Assembly (NCBI RefSeq): GCF_011682045.1
Contig: NZ_VVIW01000020.1
Span: 48,398 to 112,397, forward strand
From: Massilia aquatica
Lineage (GTDB): Bacteria > Pseudomonadota > Gammaproteobacteria > Burkholderiales > Burkholderiaceae_D
Reading direction: 5' to 3'
DNA: 64,000 nt
Shown here: piece by piece, positions 28,442 to 36,829 of the stretch
How the letters are laid out: each line of letters opens with the position of its first letter
How positions within the stretch are numbered: position 1 is the stretch's first letter
Notes under the pieces: generated by a model
The model's database searches: none
Told to the model about the DNA's origin: nothing
Seen by the model: the letters and a program-made list of their open reading frames with translations, nothing else
Program-made: the position numbers and the translations under genes

Positions 28442-30427
28442 ATGAACGATCACCTGGTCCAGTTTTACGAGGACGACGTCTTTCTCATCAAGGGCCTGTC
28501 CGACTACATCGGCGACGCCCTCGAGCGTGGCGACAAAGGCATTGCCATCGCCACCAGCGGCCACCTCGACATGCTGCACGAGAGCCTGCACGCGCGCGGC
28601 CTGGTCGACGCGCAGGGCCGCAGCGCCGAAGGCAACTATCTCGCCTTGCAAGCCGACCACGTGCTGCCCATGTTCATGGACAACGGCTTGCCCGACGAGC
28701 GGCGCTTCCGCAACGCCATCGGCAACGTGATCCGCCAGGCCAGCGAGCGGCACCAGGGTCGCGTGTGCGTGTTCGGCGAAATGGTGGCCATCCTGTGCGC
28801 CAGCTCGCACTGCTCGCTCAACGCCGTGGGCAAGCACGACGCCGCCATCCGGGTCGAGCGTTTTTTCAATAACCTGCAGCGCCAGTTCGACTTCGAACTA
28901 CTGTGCGCGTATCCGCTCAACGCCTTTCCAGCCGCCACCGACGCGCCCATGTTCGGCGAAGTATGCACCCTGCACACCCACGTGCTGCCGGCAGAAAGCT
29001 ACGACCCCAGCGCCAGCGTGCAAACCCTGCAGCGCACCATCGCCGCACTCCAGCAGCAAGCTTATTCGCTCTCGACCGAAGTGCACGACCGCCGCCTGAT
29101 CGAACAGGCGCTGCGCGAAGTCAACATCGATCGCCTGACCGGCCTGCCCAACCGCAACGTGTTCCAGGACCGGCTGGAAATGGATATCAAAAAGGCCCAC
29201 CGCAGCGGGTTGCCGCTGGCCCTGCTGTTCATCGACCTCGACCACTTCAAGGAAATCAACGATACGCTCGGCCACCAGGTCGGCGACATGCTGCTCAAGC
29301 AGGTCGGCCAGCGCCTGCAAAACTATGTGCGCGAGAGCGATACGGTGGCGCGCCTGGGCGGCGACGAATTCACCATTACCCTGAGCGAGCTGCACAATGT
29401 CGACACCGTCACCGACGTGGCGCAAAAAATCCGCAACGACCTGGCCAAGCCTTTCCTGCTCGGCAATGAGCTGGCGTATATATCGGCCAGCATCGGCATT
29501 ACCCTGTACCCGCGCGATGCGCAAACGGCGGGCGAATTGCTGCGCAACGCCGACCAGGCCATGTACCAGTCCAAGGACAACGGCCGCAACCGCTTTACCT
29601 ATTTCACCGCCAGCATGCAGGAGGCGGCCCAGGCGCGCATGGCGATCAGCAACGAGTTGCGGCGCGCCATCGACGAAGACCAGCTCGCGGTCTACTTCCA
29701 GCCGATTATCGACATGAAAAACGGGCACATCCGCAAGGCCGAGGCGCTGGTGCGCTGGCTGCATCCCTTGCGCGGTGCGGTCAGCCCGGTCGACTTCATT
29801 CCCATCGCCGAGCACACCGGGCAGATCGTCATGATCGGCAACTGGGTGTTCCGCCAGGCCCTGGCGTACGTGCGCCGCTGGCGCCGCTTCGACCAGCAGC
29901 TGACGGTCAATATCAATGTCTCGCCGGCCCAGTTCTATCACACCAACGGCGAAAACTGCCGCCACTGGCTGAGCGACCTCAGCTTCGACCCCAACGGCGC
30001 CACCGGCCCGCCCGAAGTCGGCATCGAGATTACCGAAGGGCTGCTGCTGGCCTCCAACAGCGTGGTCATGAAGCAATTGCTGGCGTTCCAGCAGGCCGGC
30101 ATCACGATCTCGCTCGACGATTTCGGCACCGGGTATTCCTCGCTGTCCTACTTGCGCAAGTTTAACCTCGACTACCTGAAAATCGACAAGTCCTTCGTCT
30201 ACAACCTCGAGCACGATGCCGCCAACGTGGCGCTGTGCGAGGCCATCATTGTCATGGCCCACAAGCTGGGCCTGAAAGTCATTGCCGAGGGGGTGGAGAC
30301 CGCGCAGCAATACGAGATGCTGCGCCGGGCCGGCTGCGATTACGGCCAGGGCTTCCTGTTCGGCGAACCATTGCCGCCCGATCAGTTCGAAGCGCTGCTG
30401 CAGGAGCGCCCCATGCTGAGCGCCTGA
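28442..30427 (+). CDS. MEDS-GGDEF-EAL c-di-GMP signalling protein
   Basis: A 661-residue cytoplasmic protein. Residues about 1-165 match the MEDS sensory domain (NDHLVQFYEDDVFLIKGLSDYIGDALERGDKGIAIAT; GRVCVFGEMVAILCASS). A short coiled linker leads to a GGDEF domain with an intact RLGGDEF site (about 306). An EAL domain follows with AEALVRW (about 433), DDFGTGYSSLSYLRKF, LKIDKSFV and KVIAEGVET. Both catalytic signatures are present, so it may make and break c-di-GMP. MEDS domains occur in sensors for organic effectors, but the ligand here is unknown. The EAL part is the intact kind of sequence from which the remnant at 1795 derives by type, not necessarily by copy. Confidence 0.92.
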   Translation: MNDHLVQFYEDDVFLIKGLSDYIGDALERGDKGIAIATSGHLDMLHESLHARGLVDAQGRSAEGNYLALQADHVLPMFMDNGLPDERRFRNAIGNVIRQASERHQGRVCVFGEMVAILCASSHCSLNAVGKHDAAIRVERFFNNLQRQFDFELLCAYPLNAFPAATDAPMFGEVCTLHTHVLPAESYDPSASVQTLQRTIAALQQQAYSLSTEVHDRRLIEQALREVNIDRLTGLPNRNVFQDRLEMDIKKAHRSGLPLALLFIDLDHFKEINDTLGHQVGDMLLKQVGQRLQNYVRESDTVARLGGDEFTITLSELHNVDTVTDVAQKIRNDLAKPFLLGNELAYISASIGITLYPRDAQTAGELLRNADQAMYQSKDNGRNRFTYFTASMQEAAQARMAISNELRRAIDEDQLAVYFQPIIDMKNGHIRKAEALVRWLHPLRGAVSPVDFIPIAEHTGQIVMIGNWVFRQALAYVRRWRRFDQQLTVNINVSPAQFYHTNGENCRHWLSDLSFDPNGATGPPEVGIEITEGLLLASNSVVMKQLLAFQQAGITISLDDFGTGYSSLSYLRKFNLDYLKIDKSFVYNLEHDAANVALCEAIIVMAHKLGLKVIAEGVETAQQYEMLRRAGCDYGQGFLFGEPLPPDQFEALLQERPMLSA

Positions 30428-30550
30428 ACCAGCGCGGCTGGCGCGCGCGTGGCCGGTGACGAAACTGAAATGTCCGCCAGCAATATTCCCGCCGTGACCG
30501 TACAATCGTCCAGTGCGCCCTTGCGCCCATCATCCGCAAGCGCGCCCCAC

Positions 30551-31756
30551 ATGGACAGCCCACCCCGCACCCGCAACACAATCGCCATTCTCGCCGTCAC
30601 CCAGGTCTTGTCCTGGGGTACCTTGTACTACGCCTTCGCCATCGTGGCGCACGACATCGCGCGCGACCTGGCCTTGCCGCCCGCCGCCGTGTTCGGGGCC
30701 TTTTCGTGGTGCCTGCTGGTAGCCGGCCTGACCGCCACGCCATCGGGCATGCTGATCGACCGCCATGGCGGACGTCTGGTGATGGCCGGCGGCTCGCTGC
30801 TGTGCGGACTCGGCTTCATCCTGCTGAGCCAGGCGCGCGGCATCGTCGGCTACTACCTGGCCTGGAGCGTGCTCGGCGCGTCGATGTCGGCCGTGCTGTA
30901 CGAGGGCGCCTTTGCCACCCTGAACCGCCAGTTCGGCGTCCAGGCGCGCCGGGCCATCTCCAGCGTCACCTTGTTCGGCGGTTTTGCCAGCACCGTGTTC
31001 TGGCCGCTGACGGTGCAACTGAACAGCATGGCCGGCTGGCGCCACACTTTCCTGATCTACGGCATGGCGCAGTTGCTGCTGTGCCTGCCTCTGCACCTGC
31101 TGCTGGGCACGCCGCAGGCGAGCACCAAAGCGCACCAGCATGCGTCGCAGGGCGCCGATTTCAGCCTCGCGCAAGCGCTGCGCCATGCGGCCTTCTGGAA
31201 GCTGGCGTTTGCCTTTTCGGCTAACAGTTTCATTTTCTCGGCCCTGTCGGTGCACCTGATTCCGATCCTGCAAACGTACGGCCACGCCTTGTCGAACGTG
31301 GTGTGGATGGCCGCGCTGATCGGGCCGATGCAGGTCGCCGGCCGCCTCGGCGAAATGCGCTTTGCCCGCAACGCGCGCCCGCAAACGGTCGGCATGGTCT
31401 GCTTCGCGGTACTGCCCGGCTCCCTGCTGGCCGTGCTGTTCTGGGGCCAGCACCAGGTGGCGGTGGCGCTGTTCTGCATGTTGTATGGATTCTCCAACGG
31501 CATCCTGACAATTGTGCGAGGTACCGTGCCGCAGCTACTGTTCGGCGCGCGCAATTACGGCGCCATTTCCGGCGCCCTGGCCGGCCCGGCGCTGGTCGCG
31601 CGCGCGGCGGGGCCAATCGCGATCGCCACCCTGCTCCAGTTCAAGGCCTCGCCGGCGCTGCTGTTTTCGCTGCTGCTGGTTTTTTCGCTGGCCTCGCTGG
31701 TGCTGTACCTGCTGGCGGTGCGCGCCGGCACCGGCGCCGCCGCCGGGTCGCGCTGA
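30551..31756 (+). CDS. MFS transporter
   Basis: A 401-residue inner-membrane protein with about twelve hydrophobic segments. The first helix is TIAILAVTQVLSWGTLYYAFAIV. The loop after helix 2 (GMLIDRHGGRLVMAGG) is the MFS motif A equivalent. The N-terminal SWGTLYYAF and the loop RQFGVQARRAISSVTLFGGFAST resemble the oxalate/monocarboxylate-like MFS group of Betaproteobacteria. The substrate is not evident. ATG 30551 was chosen, which puts the first helix close to the start; ATG 30470 would add 27 hydrophilic residues and cannot be excluded. Confidence 0.82.
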   Translation: MDSPPRTRNTIAILAVTQVLSWGTLYYAFAIVAHDIARDLALPPAAVFGAFSWCLLVAGLTATPSGMLIDRHGGRLVMAGGSLLCGLGFILLSQARGIVGYYLAWSVLGASMSAVLYEGAFATLNRQFGVQARRAISSVTLFGGFASTVFWPLTVQLNSMAGWRHTFLIYGMAQLLLCLPLHLLLGTPQASTKAHQHASQGADFSLAQALRHAAFWKLAFAFSANSFIFSALSVHLIPILQTYGHALSNVVWMAALIGPMQVAGRLGEMRFARNARPQTVGMVCFAVLPGSLLAVLFWGQHQVAVALFCMLYGFSNGILTIVRGTVPQLLFGARNYGAISGALAGPALVARAAGPIAIATLLQFKASPALLFSLLLVFSLASLVLYLLAVRAGTGAAAGSR

Positions 31757-31844
31757 ACGGCGTGCGATGGCGCACAGACCGGCGCCTGGCCCGCCCGTAT
31801 TGTCAATCGCTCAAGACGGTTAACTTTCCTTTCCGGAGATTGAC

Positions 31845-33284
31845 ATGCTCACATCGCACCTGCGGATCATCCTGGCCACGCTGGCTCTCCTCCTGCTCTC
31901 CGCCTGCGGCTCCGACGACGACGAGCCGTCCACGCCCCCCGCCGGCAACGGCGCGCTGACCGTCAACCTTGCCGGCCTGCCGGCCGGCCTGCCCGCAGTG
32001 GTGCGCATCAGCGGGCCGGCTTCCTACGCAAAAACCATCGGCAGCGGCCAGACCTTGGCAAGCCTGGCGCCCGGCAACTACACCGTCAGCGCCGACAGCA
32101 TCCTGAGCGGCAACCTGAGCTGGAGCGCGAGCGCGCCGGTCCAGACCGCCACCGTGGCCGCCGGCGCCACCGCCGTCGTCAACATCAGCTACAGCAGCAG
32201 CACTTTGGCCCTGACGGTGCGCGAAGTGGCCAACGTGAGCGGCGCCGTGTTCCTTACGGCGCCGGCAAGCGACACGCGCCAGTTCATCGTCGAACGCAGC
32301 GGGCGCATCCTCGTGATGCAGGATGGCGCACTGCTCGGCACGCCTTTCCTCGACATCCGCAACCGCGTCGCCGCCGTCGGCGAAGGCGGGCTGCTGTCGA
32401 TGGCCTTCCATCCCAACTACGCCAGCAACGGCTGGTTCTTCATCTACTACACCGACGCCGCCAACAATATCGTGGTCGAACGGCACAGCGTGTCGTCGGC
32501 CAACCGCAACCTGGCCGAGCCGTCGGCGGTGCTGGAAATCATCCGGATTCCCCATCCCGGCGCCACCAACCACTATGGCGGCCTGGTCAGCTTTGGCGCG
32601 GACGGCTACCTGTACCTGGCCAGCGGCGACGGCGGCGGCGCCGGCGACCCGCAGGGCAATGCGCAGAACTTCAACTCGCTGCTGGGCAAGATGCTGCGCC
32701 TCGACGTGGCCGATGCGCGCGGCGCGCAGCCATACCTGATTCCGCCATCGAATCCGTTTGTCGGACAGAGCGGGCGGCGCGCCGAGATCTGGGCCTTGGG
32801 TCTGCGCAATCCGTGGCGCTATGCCTTCGACGGCGACCGCCTGTACATCGCCGACGTTGGCCAGGCGAAACGCGAGGAAGTGAACGTGGCCGCAGCCGGC
32901 CAGGCCGCCCTGAACTACGGCTGGAACATCATGGAAGGCACGCTCTGCTACAACGCGGCCATCTGCAACAACAACGGGCTGACCATGCCGGCCTTCGAGT
33001 ACGACCACGGCGCCAACAACGTCAACGGCTGCTCGATCACCGGCGGCTTCGTATACCGTGGCAAGGCGCTTCCGGAACTGGCCGGGCGCTACTTCTATTC
33101 CGACTATTGCGGCGGCTACCTGAAGAGCTTCCTGTACAAGGACAACAGCGCCACTGAACAGACCAGCTGGACCATTCCCGACATCGGGTCGATTCAATCG
33201 TTCGGCCAGGATGGCGACGGCGAGCTGTACCTGATCGCCGCCACCGGCAAGCTGTACCGGATCGTGCGCGCACCGAAGGCGTGA
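31845..33284 (+). CDS. PQQ-type sugar dehydrogenase-like lipoprotein
   Basis: A 479-residue protein. Residues about 1-20 end in a lipobox (LLLLSACGS). A small N-terminal beta domain (about 30-115, ALTVNLAGLPAGLPAVVRISGPASY) precedes a glucose/sorbosone dehydrogenase propeller (about 125-475). Propeller motifs include RQFIVERSGRILVMQ, GGLLSMAFHPNYASNGWFFIYYT, HYGGLVSFGADGYLYLASGDGGGAGDPQGNAQN, EIWALGLRNPWRYAFDGDRLYIADVGQ and GGFVYRGKALPELAGRYFYSDYCGG. The family oxidises sugars, alcohols or aldehydes at the periplasmic face, often with PQQ. The true substrate and cofactor cannot be read here. Confidence 0.86.
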   Translation: MLTSHLRIILATLALLLLSACGSDDDEPSTPPAGNGALTVNLAGLPAGLPAVVRISGPASYAKTIGSGQTLASLAPGNYTVSADSILSGNLSWSASAPVQTATVAAGATAVVNISYSSSTLALTVREVANVSGAVFLTAPASDTRQFIVERSGRILVMQDGALLGTPFLDIRNRVAAVGEGGLLSMAFHPNYASNGWFFIYYTDAANNIVVERHSVSSANRNLAEPSAVLEIIRIPHPGATNHYGGLVSFGADGYLYLASGDGGGAGDPQGNAQNFNSLLGKMLRLDVADARGAQPYLIPPSNPFVGQSGRRAEIWALGLRNPWRYAFDGDRLYIADVGQAKREEVNVAAAGQAALNYGWNIMEGTLCYNAAICNNNGLTMPAFEYDHGANNVNGCSITGGFVYRGKALPELAGRYFYSDYCGGYLKSFLYKDNSATEQTSWTIPDIGSIQSFGQDGDGELYLIAATGKLYRIVRAPKA

Positions 33285-33327
33285 GGAGGCCTGAAGGTAA
33301 CAAGTCGGCATGGCGGGGCGAGACGCG

Positions 33328-33493
33328 TAGCAGCCTGCCGGGCTTGGGGAGTCGAAGCGAAAAAATAGCTGGGCGAGGCCAGATTTTGACGATGTCGCAG
33401 TGCCAATAGCGAGCTATTGGCCGAGAAAGCGGCGAAATATGGGCCGTCCCAGATATTTTTGCAGCCGACGATCCCAAGTCCGGCAGGCTGCTA
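33328..33493. repeat. 166-bp nested inverted-repeat element
   Basis: The outer arms TAGCAGCCTGCCGG... (33328-33348) and the matching ...CCGGCAGGCTGCTA (33473-33493) pair at 20 of 21 positions. Inner arms (33360-33380 with 33441-33460) also pair imperfectly. The centre is a perfect hairpin GCCAATAG-CGAG-CTATTGGC (33402-33421). The whole folds as one long stem with nested loops. It could be a MITE-like element or a structured RNA. Its right edge carries a TAAAAT hexamer 30 bp before the thioesterase start. Confidence 0.7.
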
Positions 33494-33527
33494 AAATCGG
33501 CGTTTGCCCTGTCCACCACCAAACGCT

Positions 33528-33971
33528 ATGGCCCGCCTGATTCTCGATTTTCCGGAAGACCAGTATTACTACACAACCCCGCTGACCGTGCGCGTCACCG
33601 ACATCAACGGCGCCAACCACCTCGGCAACGACTCGATGATTTCGATGATTTCCGAGGCGCGCGCGCGTTTCCTGTACGAATTCGGCGTCGCCGAGACCGA
33701 GCGCGACGGCACCGGCATCATTGTCACCGACCTGGCCACCACCTACCGCGCCGAAGCGCACGCGCGCGACCAGCTGCTGTTCGAGGTTGGCGTGATGGAC
33801 TTTAACAAGTACGGCGGCGACATTACCTTCCGCGTCACCCGTCCGCGCGACAAGAAAGAGATCACCATGGCCAAGTCGGGCTTTGTCTTTTTCAACTACA
33901 AAACCACGCAAGTGGTGACCATGCCGGACGAGTTCCGCTCCAAGTTTCCGCGCGTGAACTGGATTGATTAA
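33528..33971 (+). CDS. Hotdog-fold thioesterase (4HBT type)
   Basis: A 147-residue protein of the 4-hydroxybenzoyl-CoA thioesterase-like family, which hydrolyses acyl-CoA thioesters. Typical features are the beta strand VRVTDINGANHLGNDSMISMISEARARFLYEFG containing the hotdog helix, then IIVTDLATTYRAEAHARDQLLFEVGVMDFNKYGGDITFRVTR and AKSGFVFFNYKTTQVV. The usual Asp of the YxDxD site is represented by VTDINGANHLGN. The substrate is unknown. The gene stands alone with the large inverted-repeat element just upstream. Confidence 0.85.
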   Translation: MARLILDFPEDQYYYTTPLTVRVTDINGANHLGNDSMISMISEARARFLYEFGVAETERDGTGIIVTDLATTYRAEAHARDQLLFEVGVMDFNKYGGDITFRVTRPRDKKEITMAKSGFVFFNYKTTQVVTMPDEFRSKFPRVNWID

Positions 33972-34035
33972 GGACTTTCCCTGAATTAGTGGGAACTTTT
34001 TCCTCACTTGGCGGCAATACAGGGAAGAGACCCCC

Positions 34036-34650
34036 ATGACCATGCCGCCCGCCACCCCTGCCACCGATACCGAACTGCTGCGCCAGCTGCGCGATGGCGA
34101 GGGCGCGGCGTTCCAGACGCTGTACCAGCGCCACCAGGCGCCCGTGTACCGCTTCGCCCTGCTGCGCACCGGCTCGGGCGACACGGCGGCCGATATCGTC
34201 CAGGAAGTGTTCATGGGTCTGCTGACCGGCAGTTTCCATTACGATCCGCTGCGCGGCCTGCTGCAAAACTTCCTGTTCGGCGTGGCGCGCAAGCTCATCC
34301 TCAAGCATGAGCAGCCGCGCCTGCGCCTGGCCAGCCTCTCCGAGGCCAAGGCCGGGGCCGATCCCGACGACGAGTCCGCGCAGGAGCTTGCCAGCGACGA
34401 GGCCGAACCGCTGGCGCGCCTGCTGGAGAACGAAACGGCCGAGCTGGTGCGGCGCGCCCTGGCGCAACTGGCGCCGCACTACCGCGACGCCGTCATCCTG
34501 TACGAACTGCACGACCTGTCTTACCTCGACATTGCCGATATTTGCCAGGTTGACATCGGCACCGTGCGCTCGCGCCTCTCGCGCGGGCGCGCCGCCCTGG
34601 CCAGGCGGCTGGCAGCGCACCGTCCCGCCGCCCTGCACGCGTCCACCTGA
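34036..34650 (+). CDS. ECF-family RNA polymerase sigma factor
   Basis: A 204-residue sigma-70 family protein of the extracytoplasmic-function type. Region 2 (residues about 15-90) reads ELLRQLRDGEGAAFQTLYQRHQAPVYRFALLRTGSGDTAADIVQEVFMGLL. Region 4 (about 135-195) reads LVRRALAQLAPHYRDAVILYELHDLSYLDIADICQVDIGTVRSRLSRGRAALARRL with the helix-turn-helix. An acidic linker lies between. The next gene follows 9 bp later and encodes a membrane-anchored partner that is probably its anti-sigma factor. A GGGAACTT motif at about 33991 could be part of a self-controlled ECF promoter. Confidence 0.92.
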   Translation: MTMPPATPATDTELLRQLRDGEGAAFQTLYQRHQAPVYRFALLRTGSGDTAADIVQEVFMGLLTGSFHYDPLRGLLQNFLFGVARKLILKHEQPRLRLASLSEAKAGADPDDESAQELASDEAEPLARLLENETAELVRRALAQLAPHYRDAVILYELHDLSYLDIADICQVDIGTVRSRLSRGRAALARRLAAHRPAALHAST

Positions 34651-34659
34651 AAGAGCGCC

Positions 34660-35145
34660 ATGAACCACGACCCCATCGACCTCATCGACCCCGCCCTGGC
34701 CGCCCCGCTCGCCGCCTTGCGCAGCGCCAGCGCCGATTGCAGCGCGCCGGCGCGCGTGGAGCAGGCCCTGATGGCCGCCTTTGCCCAGCAGTTTGCGCGC
34801 AAGCGCTGGTACCAGCGTTTGTCGCCCGCGCAGTGGGGCTGGACGGGTGGCCTCGGCAGTGCGGCGGCGGCCGCGCTGGCCGTGCTGATCCTGCGCATGC
34901 CCGGCGCCGCCGACGCGCCCGCCCCCTTGCAGCTCGACGACGGCCTGGCCTTCATCGCGCTGGCCTCGCAAGAGCGCATCGAGCAGGAGACGCATCCGCG
35001 CATGCTCGAAGCGAGCCTGCAACGCACCGAACTGGCCGCGCTCGGCGTGCCGGTCAGTCCGGAAACGGCGGGCGACCTCGTGCGCGCCGAGATGCTGGTG
35101 GGCGCCGACGGGTCGCCGTTGGCACTGCGCCTGACTTCGCAATAA
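34660..35145 (+). CDS. Putative anti-sigma factor, single-pass membrane protein
   Basis: A 161-residue protein with a cytoplasmic N-terminal part (residues 1-65), one membrane helix (about 66-85, WTGGLGSAAAAALAVLILRM) and a periplasmic C-terminal part. Position and topology directly behind an ECF sigma gene match an anti-sigma factor. No zinc-binding HXXXCXXC motif is present in the N-terminal part, so it is not a classical ZAS-type protein. The assignment rests on context and topology. Confidence 0.65.
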   Translation: MNHDPIDLIDPALAAPLAALRSASADCSAPARVEQALMAAFAQQFARKRWYQRLSPAQWGWTGGLGSAAAAALAVLILRMPGAADAPAPLQLDDGLAFIALASQERIEQETHPRMLEASLQRTELAALGVPVSPETAGDLVRAEMLVGADGSPLALRLTSQ

Positions 35146-35170
35146 CCCGATTCACCGAAAGAGGACCATC

Positions 35171-36109
35171 ATGCACACCACTTCCCTCCTGTTCGCCGTC
35201 CTGCTTGGCGGCGCCATGCTGCCAGGGGCGCAGGCCGCCGTGGCCGCGCCGCCCGATCCGCTGCGTTTCACCGGTCCGCTGATGCCGATGCACGGCAAAG
35301 CCGTCAAGAACGCGCCGTACAGCGCCGAAGCGGTCTCGGAACAGCTCCAGCGCCTGGCCGACGGCAACGAAATCAGCCGCACCAGCAGTACCATGAACTA
35401 CCGCGACAGCGCCGGCCGCACGCGCCAGGAAATCCGCGATGCCGACGGCGAAGTGCGCTCGGTCACCCTGTACCAGCCGGCCGACGGCGTCACGTACATC
35501 CTCAACCCGCGCCAGAAAAGCGCGACCAGGGTGGCCGACCCGAGCGCTGCCGCGCGCGCCGCCGCCAGCGCCGCGCAGGCCAAGGTGGCGCAACTGCGCG
35601 CCGAAGGCAAACTGCCCGAGCGGCGCGCCGATGCGGGCGAGGAGGTGATCGTCAAAGGTGTCGAGCGGAGCGAGGGCGATGCCCGCAAGCAGTTCCAGGA
35701 AAAGGTGCGCATCCAGATCGCCGACAGCATGGCCGGTTCGCGCATTGGTCCGGCCATGGCGGGCGCGTTCGGCGACGCGCGCTGGGCCGCCAAAGCCGGC
35801 ACGCGCGAGCTGGGCAGCAAGGAGATCGAAGGTATCAAGGCCGACGGCAAGCTGCGCAGCTACGAGATTCCCGCCGGTGAAGTGGGCAACCGCAATGCCA
35901 TCGTGGTGGCGTACGAAAGCTGGTACGCGCCCGAGCTGAAGGTGACCGTGTACAGCAAGCATACCGACCCGCGCAGCGGCGAGCGCATCTACCGGCTGAC
36001 CAATATCAAGCGCGAGGAACCGCCGGCGGCGCTATTTGTCGTGCCGCCGGACTACACCGTGAGGGATGTGCTGGCCGAGCGCGCCAGGGCGGCGGCCGGC
36101 AACCGTTAA
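35171..36109 (+). CDS. Secreted protein of the ECF operon, unknown function
   Basis: A 312-residue protein with a signal peptide (LLFAVLLGGAMLPGAQA). The N-terminal half contains an alternating beta pattern typical of LolA/RseB-like folds (GNEISRTSSTMNYRDSAGRTRQEIRDADGEVRSVTLYQPADGVTYILNPRQKSATRVAD). An Ala-rich helical segment (about 125-145) follows, then a second beta region ending YRLTNIKREEPPAALFVVPPDYTV. It lies 25 bp after the anti-sigma gene, so all three form an operon. It may sense or carry an envelope signal, but that is inferred from position only. Confidence 0.7.
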   Translation: MHTTSLLFAVLLGGAMLPGAQAAVAAPPDPLRFTGPLMPMHGKAVKNAPYSAEAVSEQLQRLADGNEISRTSSTMNYRDSAGRTRQEIRDADGEVRSVTLYQPADGVTYILNPRQKSATRVADPSAAARAAASAAQAKVAQLRAEGKLPERRADAGEEVIVKGVERSEGDARKQFQEKVRIQIADSMAGSRIGPAMAGAFGDARWAAKAGTRELGSKEIEGIKADGKLRSYEIPAGEVGNRNAIVVAYESWYAPELKVTVYSKHTDPRSGERIYRLTNIKREEPPAALFVVPPDYTVRDVLAERARAAAGNR

Positions 36110-36138
36110 GCTGGAGCACCGGCTTCGCGCCCTGCCTA

Positions 36139-36163
36139 GCGCGTCGCCTAGCGCGTCGCCTGG
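36139..36163. repeat. 12-bp tandem repeat at DUF3016 stop codon
   Basis: Two exact copies of CTAGCGCGTCGC and a third degenerate copy (CTGGCGCATCGC) run across the 3' end of the minus-strand DUF3016 gene. The repeat creates two consecutive in-frame stop codons. Confidence 0.7.
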
Positions 36164-36669
36164 CGCATCGCGGCCGGGTCCACGCCCATGGCTTGCTTGA
36201 ACCAGTCATCGAGCATCTGCTTTTCGTAGCGCAGCAGCTCGGTGTTACCGTAATGATTCATGCGTTGCAGGTACTGCATATTGCTCAGCTTTTCCTCGCC
36301 CGACTTGATGACCTTGCCGCCCTCGGTGATGCTGTAGCGAAAATGGATGCGCGGCCAGTCGGCGCCGCCGTTCATCACGCGCAGATCCTGTCCACCGCGA
36401 AAATTCGGCTTGGTCTGGCCCGCCAGGTCGACATCGAGCACTTCCACCTTGAACTCCTGCCCCGGCGGCAGGCTGGAGGCCAGCTTGTCGAAGTGGTCCG
36501 TCAACTGCTTGAGCACGCGTTCGCGCTCCCACGGCGTGAACGGCACGTCGGTAAAGCGGTCCGGCTCGACATACGACACCGATGCCGCCGCCGTGGCCGC
36601 CATGGCCGGCATGGCCATCACGGCCGCCAGCGCACTTGCCTGTACTACCTTCGTCAATACGGTTTTCAT
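36148..36669 (-). CDS. DUF3016 family secreted protein
   Basis: A 173-residue protein. The signal peptide is MKTVLTKVVQASALAAVMAMPAMA. The mature part matches DUF3016: ASVSYVEPDRFTDVPFTPWERERVLKQLTDHFDKLASSLPPGQEFKVEVLDVDLAGQ, DWPRIHFRYSITEGGKVIKSGEEKLSNM and YEKQMLDDWFKQAMG. The family's function is unknown. The stop codon lies in a 12-bp tandem duplication, so the C-terminal ATR ending may be a recent change. Confidence 0.85.
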   Translation of the reverse strand: MKTVLTKVVQASALAAVMAMPAMAATAAASVSYVEPDRFTDVPFTPWERERVLKQLTDHFDKLASSLPPGQEFKVEVLDVDLAGQTKPNFRGGQDLRVMNGGADWPRIHFRYSITEGGKVIKSGEEKLSNMQYLQRMNHYGNTELLRYEKQMLDDWFKQAMGVDPAAMRQATR

Positions 36670-36829
36670 GTTCAGATCCTTTCGATGCGCAACGCGCTTC
36701 TTCACGCTGAATATACGCGCTTTTGACAAGGCTGTCGGTCCACGCATTGTCGCCGTTTGTATCGAAATGTTAGCCGCCTCACGGTGCCCTTCCCGCTTTC
36801 AATCCAGAATCGGCAAAAAGGAGATCACC

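Noticed and set aside
30470..30550. Upstream extension of the MFS gene to an earlier ATG
   Set aside because: It adds only hydrophilic, low-complexity residues before helix 1 and has no clear ribosome binding site; kept as an alternative only.
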